This document shows positions 42,145 to 53,589 of a DNA stretch of 64,000 nt, piece after piece. The stretch comes from Bremia lactucae (Eukaryota; Oomycota; Peronosporomycetes; Peronosporales; Peronosporaceae). A program made the position numbers and the translations under genes. The notes under the pieces are model-generated. The model ran no database searches and was not told where the DNA came from. It worked only from the letters and a program-made list of their open reading frames with translations. The stretch is from assembly GCF_004359215.1 (NCBI RefSeq), contig NC_090612.1:116854-180853 (forward strand), written 5' to 3'. The first letter of the stretch is position 1; each line of letters starts with the position of its first letter.

Positions 42145-42382
42145 TCAAGGGTGCAATATCCCTATAATACGTGGAGTACACGAATAAGTCCACCAAGTGT
42201 GGTCGGCCGAGGTGGCACCATGCTGAGTGTCAATAGTGACACTATTCGCGGTTCGCCAGGACCTCAAGGGTGCAATACTCCTGAGATACGTGAAGTGGCA
42301 CGTCTACGTCCAGCGAGTGTGGTAGGCCGAGGTACCACCATACTGAGTGTCATTAGTGACACTTTTGGCAGTTCGCCGGAGC
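42145..42382 (+). repeat. 119-bp tandem duplication in the Gy2 linker
   Basis: The unit starting TCAAGGGTGCAATA at 42145 returns at 42264 with scattered changes. Copies A and B have a single unit (30763 onwards). The unit encodes one linker repeat of the type RGVARLSPPSVVGRG. Confidence 0.75.
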
Positions 42383-42569
42383 ATTTCGGGTCAAACCCTT
42401 TCATTGCACGTGAAGTAACACGTAAACGTTCGCTGGACAAGGAAATTGAGTCATCTAACGCCTTGTCGGATGTCGACTAAGACACCATGTCTGGTACTGA
42501 GCCATTACAAGCTGGAAAATTTGGGGACGTGATTGTCCCGGCCTCTGAGAGGCGTCTTGTCTCTACGCC

Positions 42570-42887
42570 AGGAAGTCTTCTCTTTTATAACACTTGCTTT
42601 ATAGAGGGTTAAAGTAAGCTGTATTTAATATGGTTAAGTTCTTCTTGTCTATCACTCAATACAAACTTTATTATAATCTAATACAAACATGTAATTAAAT
42701 CTTATCAGTATTTCTCTTTACGCGCGTCCAGCGCTAACTGGACCGCAGAGCAAGTAGATATAAAGGTCTATATCTACCAATGGATAAGCTTTTAGAATAT
42801 TACCATGTAACGTAATATTCTCCAAATATTATCTACCGTTTAGATAATATTTTAACTAACAGCCTTAAGTGTTAATTTCATGTTACA
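42570..42887 (-). repeat. Gy1 copy 3, 3' LTR, truncated
   Basis: The repeat starts inside the LTR (GAAGTCTTCTCTTTTATAAC, compare 14541 onwards) so about 110 bp of the outer end are missing. The inner end is shortened to CATGTTACA, lacking 14 bp seen in other copies. The polypurine tract complement CCCCCCTCCCTT follows at 42889-42900. Confidence 0.8.
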
Positions 42888-43003
42888 TCCCCCCTCCCTT
42901 TAACGACAATCAATCTGACTGTCATTGGGTAGAGTGGTCACTATATGACCACTTTATTAAAAAAGATTTTTATTGGTCAAAACCATCATTTTTATTTGAT
43001 CGC

Positions 43004-44665
43004 ATGGTTAACAAGTCCATGCGGTATGCGAATAGTGCGGCGCCTTCGGCTGCGGTTCATGCAGCCGCGGGCGACGCATTATTGTCCCTTGCGGAAGCGT
43101 TCCGTCTGCCGTAGTATCATCTCCTCCCGCAACACTAGATGTTGCGGATGCACGTTGTAATTCGCCACGTGATTACAACCCCTCTTTGGGGGTCGACCAC
43201 GAATGCGAGTCGGACGAAATGGCCGTCTCGGGGATAACAGAACAGTCGCCCAATCATCGTTAGGCGTCTGACTATGAGCCTTCGAATGAGGGGGCTCAAT
43301 CGTATAGACGTGCTTATAGCGTTTGCTATAGCATGATTGGTTCCGACGATGAGGATGATTCCTCATCGCCAGCACCGTCTACCGTGCCGTCACCCGCACA
43401 TATTCCTGTCGTGGTGATGACGATGGCGTAAGCCATCGTAATAACAGTTCTTGTGGTACCCCTGCTTCAGTGGATACCACTCAGGGGATCGTAGACAATA
43501 AAATGTCTCGTTTTGCCCTGGAAGAAGCCGTGGCTTTTGCTTGAACGGCTAGTCAATAGCTTGTCTGGAGAGACTGCCCCTCACAATAAATATCCCTTAT
43601 TTATTGCGACAAAGCTACATGGCCTTGATCCCAGCGCGAAGAACTTTCGCGCTGAAGAAGATTTTTTTATGATTTTCTTAAGCATCGATGGTACAGTGGC
43701 ATCAACAAGCGAGATAAAAATTCGTTGATGCAAGCCTGGAACGCGTTTATCCGCAATGTCAAAGGCATTGGACGCGAAGCCTGGCTTTAAAGGCTTAACG
43801 CGATTCGCGTTATTTTTGGAAAACGAACTCTAACCGGTGCAATGTATTAATTGCATCGGTCGTCTCGTGAGGCAGGACTTCCATGCCTCACTTGGGGTGA
43901 TTTCTTGTCCGTGTTTTGTTGACAACACGAAGCAAGTAAAAAAGTAAAAGGGGATGTGTATTCCCTATCGTCGCCCTGGGGATCGGCTCGCATCTCTATC
44001 GAGATGCGCGATACGATAGACGTTGAGCAATCGATTTACATGCGCCAGGAGCGCGTGTTCTCCGATGGACCTTCTGATCTATCGGACGGGTCTCGTCATA
44101 CTGACGGACGAGGCCCTGGGAACGAGGCTCCCAGCTGTCATGCGAAGGAGATAACCCGTATGCTGCTCCTTCACATCATAATGATCTTGAATACGTTCCA
44201 AAAGGAAACGTTGACCACCGTGGGAACCCACCGATAGTTGTGGCGGAGGAGGGTACATTAGATCCGACCAATATGTCGGACATAGAGTCGAAGATCGACA
44301 AACTCGACAACTTCCTCCATAATTTAGAGGAGGGTCTTAAGTCTTAATCAGGGGCGAGGTAAGCGTCGCTCGTTGGAGAAGACGGTGCTGGCTCACGATA
44401 TCGAACGGTCTTTCAACCGTTCGAAGAGAGCGTTTTCCATGTTCGAGTGGGAACGGAAATATCACACTCTTCGTGTGAGCTTTCGTCAGCTCATCGCGGT
44501 TTTGAGAATCTTCAGGCCCGGCATGAAAATCTTCATATACAACATGACAATCTGGTTTGTGACCACAAAATTCTCTGAGGGATTTTTGAAAAGGGTGGTC
44601 AGATCCGTGCTCGGAAAAAACCGCGTAATGCTGGTACGGGCGGAGCCGACCTACGTAAAACGTAG
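43004..44665 (+). pseudogene. Antisense coiled-coil ORF of Gy1 copy 3 (most complete Gy1 example)
   Basis: The region starts with ATG at 43004 (MVNKSMRYANSAAPSAAVHA), 117 bp from the LTR end, and ends with TAG at 44663-44665, about 1660 bp or roughly 550 codons if frameshifts are ignored. The N-terminus is Ala-rich. An acidic Ser/Pro segment follows (near 43345-43405, GSDDEDDSSSPAPSTVPSP), then a helical part (43513-43800), a basic/Gly part (43956-44150) and a coiled-coil end (44280-44600). At least five frame breaks are present. The frame lies wholly on the strand opposite to pol, opposite linker, chromodomain remnant and 3' untranslated part. The family is not recognised. Confidence 0.55.
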
Positions 44666-45703
44666 GATGCGTTCGCATCCTACGTGGCAATTCTATTGTG
44701 TACGCATTGCCTCTGCGATGCAGTACATGGAAAGGCCCAATGACCTTGGGTAGTAATTTACTGCTACCCACATTAGTGACTACACGCTTAGGTAAGTTTA
44801 CCGTAGAGAGTAGTAATAGGTCATTTATTTCAAATGAAAGAACGTTTGCTGATCCCTGTTTGTCTGCGTTCCGTTTCTGACGGTCCACTGCGTTAGCAAT
44901 GGAATCCTGAACGAAACGGATTACTAATTCTCGAGCCAGCAAAAATTCCTCTGCTGACTCATTTGTTTTGTCTTTTTCAGTGCGCTTTGTGCGCACTGCC
45001 ATGAGATCTTTCTCATATTCGATGTTGATTGCTTCGACATCGACATCACTCGCGTCGTTGGTAACTTCGACGTGTGATGAGTTTGAGCCAGAAATGATTA
45101 TGCTCGTCCGAGTCACCCCCCCTTAATTAGAGGATCCCTCTAATTAGGTGAGTATGCGTGGATGGCGTAAGCCATTCACGAAGAACGGTGTATGCATTGT
45201 ATACGCGTGCACCGATTTGTTGATGGCGAATTTGGCAATCAGTAAAAACTTGCTCCAATTCGGATAAGATTGGACGTAATCTCGAAGTATCTCTTCGAGG
45301 ACTTGAATTACGCATTCCGTCTGACCAGATGTCCCTGGATGGTCAGAAGTTGACATAGTCAGCCGTGTTTCGATCTCTCGGAACACGGTTTGCCAAAACT
45401 CCGCCGTAAACCGTGGATCTCTATCCGAGACCAGTTCACGGCGTAAACTGTGGAGTTGAATACCGTGTCGATAATTACACGGGCACAGCTCGAAGCCGTG
45501 ATCCACTCTGGTACTGCAACTAGATGTACCATCTTGCTGAATCGGTCTACAAAATCAAGGATTCCATTGTTGTTGTGATCATCTTCGGGAAATCTGAAGG
45601 CGAAGTCCATAGATACGGACTGCGAACATTCTGCTGGAAGTGGTAGAGTTGGAGAGGTGCAGGGGATGAAGGGCTTGGCTTTACCCGTTGACATACCTCG
45701 CAA
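44337..45703 (-). pseudogene. Gy1 copy 3 integrase, broken
   Basis: 45359-45703 and 45144-45506 give the core (SVSMDFAFRFPEDDHNNNGI; LVSDRDPRFTAEFW; SGQTECVIQVLEEIL). The long frame 44337-45116 (259 codons) gives the linker, RQKRNADKQGSANVLSFEIN, and the GPY/F module (VIGPFHVLHRRGNAYTI, YVGRLRPY), then an acidic His/Ser-rich tail that faces the antisense coiled coil. The chromodomain that should follow is reduced to a short SHDSWEP piece near 44130. Confidence 0.8.
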
Positions 45704-46196
45704 GCTCGAAAGTACTTACGCACGAACTGATACTGGCGGGGCCAGTAAAAGTCTCGACTTGCTGTGAGATAAGTTCTCTTACGTCCACGATCCCCACTTT
45801 ATTGGTGCATCGTGACACTCATACATGATGTGCATGCGCAAATCGTTTTGAGTTGGAACGACAACACGTTAAGTGTCGCCGGCAACGGCTGTGTAATACA
45901 ATAAGCCGTTGCGTTTGTATATCGATCGGATGACGATCGATATAAAGCCGGTAAGCTTTAAAACATTTATCGGATGGATTCATCAGATGATCCATCAAAC
46001 GCAGAAGCTCTTCATCTGCTGTTTAGGCTTTCTTTATGTCATCAAACAAAGGTGATGACGGAACACTCGAAGTGAGTGTTGTAGCAGTAGAATTATTTTC
46101 ACTGTTGGAGTGCACAACCGACTCGAAATTGGTTCGGCGTGATAACGCATCAGCGACGACATTAAGTCGTCCTGGTTTATATTCCGCGGATAATTT

Positions 46197-46913
46197 TTAC
46201 TCCACGAAGAAGGATAGCCACCTCCCAATTGTTTGCGAGAGGTATGGGCTGGTTACGGCCGACGCATGGTCCGTAAATACGATGAACGATCTATCTCCGA
46301 GAAGATAGGACCTAAACTTAACCAGTGCATATTTCATGGCAAGGAGTTCCTTGTCATGCACTGGGTAATTGCGTTCAGCTGGTTGCAGCTGACGCGATTG
46401 GTAACAGACGACATGCTCCGCGCCGTCTGTATCGTATTGCATTAACGCACAGCCGATTGCGAAATCGCAGGCGTCACAGACCACATGGAATGGTCTGTCT
46501 TGATCTGCAATCGCCAAGATGGGCGATTGCATCAAACTTCGTTTTATACCTTCAAAGAAACGCTGACAATCAGCGTTTAATAGCCATTTCGCGTCCTTTT
46601 CAAGAAACGAGAGAGATAAACTGTCATCTCGGCATAATTGTGGGAGCACTTGTGCAAGTAGGCCGCTAATCCAAGGAACTTTCTAAGTCCATTGACATTG
46701 ACTGGAATTGGCCAGTCGGTAATTGCCTTGATCTTTTCGGGATCAGGACGCACGCCGTGTTTACCGACGATGCAACCAAGAAGTGGTATCTCGCTTCAGC
46801 GAATATGCTTTTCTTGATATTTGCGTACAACTTATGCTTTCGCATAAGTGAAAAAAGCATGACGAACGCGAGTTTTATGAGCTTCCACGTTCAGTTTTCC
46901 GCCCATAGCCCGG

Positions 46914-46948
<35 letters not shown>

Positions 46949-47264
46949 ACGAATACATCGTCAAAGAAACTCGGTGCGAATTCTCGCACCGGTCTCAACT
47001 GATTCGTTACGCATCTGTTGAATGTTGCGAGGTGTTACTAAGTCTCTGTGGCATTACTAACGATTCCCAGACCATCCCACTGATGGTGCTCACTACTGTG
47101 TACGGGATGTCCCGTTCAAGCATAAGGATCCGATAAAATCCATCCATCAGATCCATAGACGAAATGATACTACTCTTAGACATACCATCTATGATTACGT
47201 CTTTTCTAGGTATCGGTGTTTGAGCCGGTACCGTTGCAGCATTCAGTTTATTGAATGCGTGCAA
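46197..47264 (-). pseudogene. Gy1 copy 3 reverse transcriptase and RNase H, broken by a poly(A) tract
   Basis: 46197-46649 is RNase H (CDACDFAIGCALMQYD, HDKELLAMKYALVKF). 46666-46860 is the end of RT and 47007-47264 the RT start (AFNKLNAATVPAQTPI, SSMDLMDGFYRI with the first catalytic Asp, then PSGMVWESL-like sequence). The catalytic YxDD lies in the damaged part next to the A run at 46914-46945. Confidence 0.75.
46914..46945. repeat. A run of 32 bases within the RT gene
   Basis: Copies 1 and 2 have a few normal bases here (GGCTATGGA). The run replaces them and sits exactly at the edge of the tract that is nearly identical to copy 2. Confidence 0.95.
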
Positions 47265-47517
47265 TATCCGCCACCCTCATGTGGCCTTTATCACACAGAA
47301 GATCGGAGAGATATGTGGGAAGTTGACTCACTCACATGGCCCGCTTTTAATCGAACGATAAAAAAATTATCGATCGCAAGTACTTGTTCACGAGGCAACG
47401 GCCACTGCTTCATGACACAGTACTTCAAGCCCGGTTTGAGCTCGATCTCATGTCGAGTGCCTTAATCCTTCGGCAACTCGCATTGAACTGTTTCAGGGGA
47501 TACATCTCTGAATTCAG

Positions 47518-48630
47518 TCAAATCCTTGTGTAAATGATTTGACTTAGGTGATTCCAGGGTTGAGTAGTATCCCTCTCAATCCAAGTCTTCACATCGAGGA
47601 CACTTTCGTCCATCGATGGTCTGCTGAGAACCCGTTCGTTCTCTGCAAAAGTTACCCCTGACCGAATATCGGTTACGTATTCGTCCTCTGTGACGAGTAC
47701 GCAGATCTGCTTGATTCTACCACTATGGAGATCTCTCAAGAACCGCTTGGGTTCTAGGGTTGGTAATTGAGTTATCTCCGAAGTCAGATTCGGAGGTACA
47801 TACAGATCAAGAGTTTTAGTGCCTCCTCTTGACCCGTCATTAACCAAGAAATTCAATGTCTCTGTTTCTTCCTGAAATTTATCCACAGGCTGCCGAGGGG
47901 TTAATATCTCGATTTGCTGAAGTCTTGTCACTTCAGCATTAACTATTTGAGGAGATTTCTCTTCAAGTACGTGGGGACAGTCGGGTCCTCTACGGTCGAC
48001 TCTCTACTCGATCTAGGATCATCGTGTTATCGTTTTTGGACAACCGGTATCTTTTGAATGTCGCCCACTAAGCGTACATTTATGTCTCAATCCACTCGAC
48101 TTACTCGCCGCCGGCAACTGACACCACAAGGTGATTAGTGATCACACTGTGATCTTGTGCAATCGTACTAACGCCCGTACCACAAGTGAGGCCATCGCAC
48201 TCACTCGTAGTACATCCACACGCTTGTGGACGCTCCAAGACGTTCATCAGATGGCCATCTGATGAACAAATGGCAGGCATCTTTACAATATCGATGCTGC
48301 CGGCTGACTCTTAACTCATATTTCCTGAGCCAACGTAAACCTTGGATGACATCAAATTTAAATCCAGTACGATGAAATCATCATCTAAGTGTAAATCTTT
48401 TAACGTGTAGTATAATTTCACTTCGCGTTTCATTACTGTTATCGATGCGCCTGTCGCTAGTCGCACCGTCATCCTCGTTGGAGGGATGTCGCGCTCGACA
48501 TATTTGAGCCTACGACCCTCTATCGACTGGGGACGAATAAAGTTATTCGACGCCCCACAGTCCACTAGGGCTCTAAGTGACAGATTTTATGTCACTTCTA
48601 ACTTCAAGGTGATGAGGGATCCCTCATCGC
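47518..48630 (-). pseudogene. Gy1 copy 3 protease and protease-RT linker, broken
   Basis: 48311-48565 gives the protease (MDCGASNNFI, then DIPPTRMTVRLATGASITVM) with Cys in the active-site triplet as in copy 1. 47518-47931 (137 codons) is an acidic linker with ITQLPTLEPKRFLRDLHSGR, which has a counterpart in copy 1 at 12199-12513. A frameshift removes the LLGLPWL block. Confidence 0.75.
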
Positions 48631-48899
48631 CAGGTGCAGAGACACATAATGATTGTGTGTCAGTTAAATTTTGATTCAATATTAAAGATTTATAGGAGCA
48701 ACTTTCGAAAGAAATTTACAAATTCTCTTGAGGTTGCTGGAATAGTAGGGCGTTTCACCCCTACTGACCTAGACCGTTTTTTTGGCGGTGCGCCTCGTTG
48801 TTGTGATTTCGCAACAACGTCGGACCCGCGGCCGTTGCCCTTTTTGGCATTCGATCCATTATACCTTTCAGTACCTCTCGGTACTGGGCATGGGGCACT

Positions 48900-49749
48900 A
48901 CACTTATGAACCTAGTGTCCTAATTTTTGACAGCGATTGCATTTCTGCTATCGCTTATTGTTCGAAAAGCTTGGTTCCTCGCTTTTGACATAAGAGAGGT
49001 CCATAGGTTCTGGACCTCCAAGCTCGTGTCGTATTGGAGGACGATACGATGACGAACTAGCTTGAGCCTGTCTCAAGCTTAAGTCCTCTTGTCCCGCAAC
49101 GGATACTGCTTCTTCCAGTGTATCCAGTTCCAAGCGGAACAGATGGATCTTCACGAGACCATCCGTAAGACCTTGCATGAACACCGTAATCAACGTGAGT
49201 TCATGAACTGGATTGTCCGTGATTTAACTCGCTAAGAGTCGTATATGCTGGGCATAAGCGTGAACATCACGCTTGTCTTGCTCGAGTTTTAAATGCTCTG
49301 ATTGAGCTCTGAGCTCAGCCCTAGGCTGTTCAAATGTCTGGTTGAGCCGGTTTTAAAAGCCTCTAGCGACCCAAACTCATATTGATCGCGCAACTAAAGG
49401 CCCAATGCCCAAGTTTTGGCACGATTTGCCAGATTTGATTGAGCGAATGCGATTTGCATTTGCTCGTCGATGCTGTGACGTACCCTTATGGCATCGTCCA
49501 ACTCGACAAACCATCTTAAAGGGAGTCTTCTTCGACTCCCGTATACTTAGCGATATCAATCTTTAAAGTTTCGGGACGACGCGTGTATGTCATCCCAGGT
49601 ACAAAGGCCTGTATCTGTTGTAACCTCAACAATTCTGCCTGTTGAGAGCCCTGCTGATTAAGCAAGGCTACCTTCGCCTCGTTATGTTCATCTTGTATGA
49701 ACTCTGCGATGGCTGAATGGAGGGCATCTCTGTCCGAACCGAACAGCAC
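48900..49749 (-). pseudogene. Gy1 copy 3 Gag, broken
   Basis: 49516-49749 gives the Gag N-terminus missing in copy 1 (MLFGSDRDALHSAIAEFIQD, then PGMTYTRRPETLKI). 49377-49559 and neighbouring frames give the capsid centre, and 48948-49193 the end (MITVFMQGLTDGLVKIHLF, LEEAVSVAGQEDLSLRQ). A knuckle remnant lies near 48900-48960. The leader 49750-49918 separates gag from the LTR. Confidence 0.75.
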
Positions 49750-49918
49750 GGCTAAGACAGCATCGTCGAACTCATTCGTTCCACCGCACTCCTTTCTATG
49801 TCACTTTGAAAGGAGTAGCTATCACGCGAAACGTGATGCGTATTTCGATTATCATCTAACATGGACATGTTAGATGGTGGAACTGCGGTCCTTGGACGGA
49901 CTACAAAGTGGTACTAGG

Positions 49919-50352
49919 TGTAACGGGGCACTGCCGACTTGTACTGCTTTAGTTAAAGTCTCGCACTGCTTCAGTGCGAGTGATGTCTCACGTCACTTCA
50001 CCAACCCTAGTACGTGCAGAGAAAGACTCTTTATAACACTTGTTTAAAAGAGGGTTAAAAGTAAACTGTATGTAATATAATTAAGTTCTTGTGTTTCTAT
50101 CTAAATAATACTAACTTAATTATAAACTAATACAAAACATGTAGTAAAGTCTTATCTGTCTCTTTCTTTGCGCGCGTCCAGCGCTGACTGGACCGCGGAG
50201 AAGTAGATATATTAACCTATATCTACCAATGGATAAGCTTTCCGATAATTACTACGTAAAGTAATATTCTCCAAATATTATCTATATTTGTTGGATAATA
50301 TAGAATAACAACCTTTAAGTGTTAATTTCATGAAACGATACACCCCGTTACA
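49919..50352 (-). repeat. Gy1 copy 3, 5' LTR
   Basis: The 434-bp repeat has both terminal inverted repeats (TGTAACGGGG and CCCCGTTACA). The second U5 hairpin (CGCACTG, CAGTGCG) is intact and even improved in pairing compared with copy 1, while the first is damaged. Confidence 0.92.
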
Positions 50353-50949
50353 TCTGAGACACGTGGAGTAGCACGTCTAAGTCCACCGAGTCTGGTCGGC
50401 CGAGGTAGCACCATAATGAGTACCTTATTGGCCATTTGCCAGGGTATTTCGCGTCAAACCCTTCTAATGCACGTGAAGTGACACGTAAACAATAATTGAC
50501 AAATAATTTAAGTTACATAACTCCTCGTCGAAGTCGGATTGGACACCAGCTCTGGTACGGAACCAATAAAGCTTGGATTTCTAGGGGACGTGAAAGTCTT
50601 GGCCTCTAAGAGGCGTATTGTTTCGACTCCGAGACAGCAGCGACACGAAGCATCAATAACGTCACAAAGTGATATGAGCGAACAGTTGCAAACGCTTTTA
50701 AATGGTCTGACCGGTAACATCGATGAAGAAGTTAGCCTTCAGTCAATCCCTTCGTTACATGCTCGTAGAGCTACACGAAATGTCTGTTGACGACCTCGGC
50801 CGAGCCTTAAAGGCTGGCGACTTATCTCAGATGGTGGTTATTCGACCAACTATTGAGTCAAATTCATAATCGCTTCTGAACGAAGCTGTCCTGGAAGACA
50901 CAGAAGCTGCACTTAGTGCGCGTAGTGAATTATCGGTCCTTAAAGATCT

Positions 50950-52320
50950 CAAGTATCCATTCTATTTCTTAGTTAAGGAATTTCAAGATGTGGTGTATTC
51001 CAAACCACCATCGGTTTTACCGCCAGATAGAGATGTCCGTCATAAAATTGACTTGGTTCTTGAGACCAAATACTGTGTTGCGCGACAGTGGCATTTACTA
51101 AAGAAACAGTGTGACTTAATTGACGATTTCTTCCGTGCTAATATGAGGATGGAATGGTACTAGAGAGCAAATCTCCCCATTTGACACTGATATTTTGTGT
51201 CAAAAAGCCAAATGGTAAATGCGCGTTTACATGCTATAATAAGCTTAATGCTGCCACTATACCAGCACAAACCCTCATTCCTAGATAGGATATTCTACAG
51301 AACAATATGGTGGGACGTTTATGTACTGTGCACTTGACTTAGTCTATGGTTATTATTAGCTGCTATGCGAGGTAGCGATATCCCGCTTACAGCGTTTAGC
51401 ACCCTAAGCGGTATGCAATGGGAAAGTTGGTTGTGCCACAAGGGCCCAGCGACATTTAGATTGTCTACTGACGCAACTGTTAAGCCCTCATCGAGATTAT
51501 GCACAGACTTATTGTGATGACATTTTAGCCCATAGTCGTGAGGAGCAGGATCGGTCGGATGTGAAATACCACATAGACCATTTGCGAACATTGCTCGAGT
51601 GTATGTGCACAAATAAATTGAATGCCAATGCATACAAATGCATTTTTGGCGCAAAAAAACTCCCTTCTAATGGTGTTTTATGGATAGCGAGGCCCGTAGG
51701 CGGATCTCTATAAGGTAACAGTCATAGCTGACTTGCCGGTTCCTATGAACCAAAATGATAAACGTAAGTGATTGGGCCTCGCCAACAACTTGCATAAATA
51801 TAGCGAGAATTACGCTGATATGGCTAGGCCATTATCCAATATCCTTATAAAGGTGACAGATTGGTGCTGGACCAGCACAGAGCATATTGCTTCTCTAGCA
51901 GTTAAGGATAGTCTTATTCATGCCCCGATTCTGGCTCTACCGAACCGAATTGGCCTTTTTGTGCCGTCTGTGACGCATCGGATTTTGCCATCGGCAGTGC
52001 TCTGTTACAAGTCGATAATGATTGGCGGGATCGTGTAGCTGCGTTCGAGTCTAGACAGCTTAAAGCTGCGGAAAAGAACTACCCAGTTCATAACAAAGAG
52101 TTACTTGCAATGAATTATGCTCTTGTCCAACTCGGAGATCATCTGCTTGGCTCTAAGTCGTTTTTAATATATACAGATCATGCGTCGATACTCACTGCGG
52201 CTTAGTCGCCCCATCCATCACACGATGGCTTTCATTTTTCGCCGGATACAATTTCGAGGTGAAATATAAGCCTGGCAAGCAGAATGCTTTGACTGTTGCG
52301 TACCGGATTATTGATTTTTC
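50950..52320 (+). pseudogene. Gy2 reverse transcriptase and RNase H, broken
   Basis: RT entry KYPFYFLVKEFQDVV and ETKYCVARQWHLLKKQCDLID lie at 50950-51150, GSDIPLTAFSTLSGM near 51370, the NYADMARPLSN block at 51810-51840, and RNase H remnants near 51990-52190 (CRL-DASDFAIGSALLQ-like in mixed frames). FEVKYKPGKQNAL lies near 52253. The YxDD region, around 51500, reads YCDDILAHS-like in a broken frame. Confidence 0.7.
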
Positions 52321-52549
52321 ATTTAACGACTACAACGTCACAAATTACTTCATCAATCGGTTTGACTTACGTCAAGGATGACCAGTTTGTAGCTCTGCTA
52401 CGTCTTAAGAGCACCGAGTCGGACATTAAGTTGTTGGCCCATTTGCGTGCGATATTACATCGCTTTCTATCGATAACGGCCTGTTGCTTTACTGCACCGA
52501 TGCTGCGGATACTCCGCGCATCGTTGTTGCTCATGATAAGAAATTTATA

Positions 52550-53585
52550 GTATCGAATCTTATATGAGGCGCATGATACCGTTCTTGGTGGTCATCTCGG
52601 TAAAGAAAAGACCTACGGCTCCGTAAGCCAGATTTATTGGTGGCCCAAGCTATACAAATGGGTAAAAGATTACGTTTGCACATGCGAAACTTGGGAACGG
52701 GTTACACCCTCGGCTCATGCTGCTGCGCCACTGACCAGTCTATCCGTACTCACAGGGTGTTAAGAGTCCGTAAGTATGGATTTTGTGTTTGGCCTGCCAA
52801 AAGATTCGGCTGGTAACACCGACTACGGGGGCGTTTTCGACCGGTTGAGCAAGATGGCTCATTTAGCAGCTGTGCCGGATACCATTGGTGGTGACGACAC
52901 AGCAAGGCTGTTTATTGATCGCGTGTTTCGACAACGGTTGGCCTGTGCCAATTGTCTCTGATCGAGACCCTCGTTTCACGGGTAAATTCTAGGAAACGTT
53001 TTTGGAATCAGATTGGGCATGTCCACAGCGGACCATCCGCAGACCAATGGTCAGACTTAACGTGTCAATCGCGTCATCGAAGACGTTCTGCGGAGTGTGT
53101 GTGCTGAGACACCAAAGCGCTAGAGCCCAATGCTCCAAGAAGTTTGCGTTAAATAATGCTGTACATGCCTCTACAAGCAATACTTCGTTCTATGTCAACG
53201 GTCTCATCCACCCACGCGTCTCGTCAACGATAACACTACGTGGTTCAAGGTTTGATGGGGGCGGGATTAGCCAATAGGCCTTGCTGATAGGTTTGCTGAT
53301 ATCAGCCCTATTACCGTTCGGAAACAAGCAAGCGAGTTGCTCGCAACGCGATTTAGTGTCTTAAGCATGTGCGTGGGCGGGGTGTCCGGGGGGGTCTTCA
53401 TAATTCTCAAATATTTATTGGTAATTTAGGCATTTTTAAAAGAATATTTACATGGCATGATAAAGATGTAACCTGTCAAATTTAGAGACACGATGGCTGA
53501 TAGACAAGACAAACAGAAAGATTGAGCCGATGCCAAAGGTAGAAGCTGTATTGATTCTTATGCGGTCGTAGACCAGGTTTTTGTT
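52550..53585 (+). pseudogene. Gy2 integrase, broken
   Basis: The zinc-binding part (HDTVLGGHLGKEKT-like, then CETWERVTPSA) spans 52565-52720. The core starts at 52776 with MDFVFGLPKDSAGNTDYGG and FDRLSKMAHLAAVPDTIGG, and continues in other frames with SDRDPRFTGKF near 52960 and the TDGQT block near 53045. The C-terminal part near 53493-53585 reads MADRQDKQKD and AKGRSCIDSYAV. The homologue in copy A is at 24087-24977. Confidence 0.7.
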
Positions 53586-53589
53586 AAGG

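Larger units (their letters stand above)
39926..42569 (+). mobile_element. Ty3/gypsy element Gy2 copy C, 5' part
   Basis: The LTR, leader, gag, protease and part of the linker are present on the + strand. The copy stops at about 42569, where a truncated Gy1 LTR begins. A related Gy2 piece resumes at 50353, after Gy1 copy 3, but with about 285 bp of element sequence repeated, so the two sides are not a simple interrupted copy. Confidence 0.8.
42570..50352 (-). mobile_element. Ty3/gypsy element Gy1 copy 3, nearly full length, decayed
   Basis: From right to left there are the 5' LTR (49919-50352), leader, gag, protease, RT, RNase H, integrase, antisense frame and a truncated 3' LTR (42570-42887). 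It is the only Gy1 copy here that keeps leader and gag start. It sits in Gy2 sequence. The right flank starts TCTGA; the left target duplication cannot be seen because the outer end of the left LTR is gone. A 32-base A run interrupts RT at 46914-46945. Confidence 0.9.
50353..53587 (+). mobile_element. Ty3/gypsy Gy2, pol part (copy C or another copy)
   Basis: The + strand reads the Gy2 linker (50353-50790), RT, RNase H and integrase up to a C-terminal MADRQDKQKD block near 53493. The part begins directly at the Gy1 LTR and ends near 53587, where a Gy1-like antisense frame begins. Stops are frequent. Confidence 0.8.

Noticed and set aside
39926..53587. A single Gy2 element cleanly interrupted by Gy1 copy 3
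   Set aside because: The two Gy2 sides overlap by about 285 bp of element sequence, so a simple insertion does not explain them.
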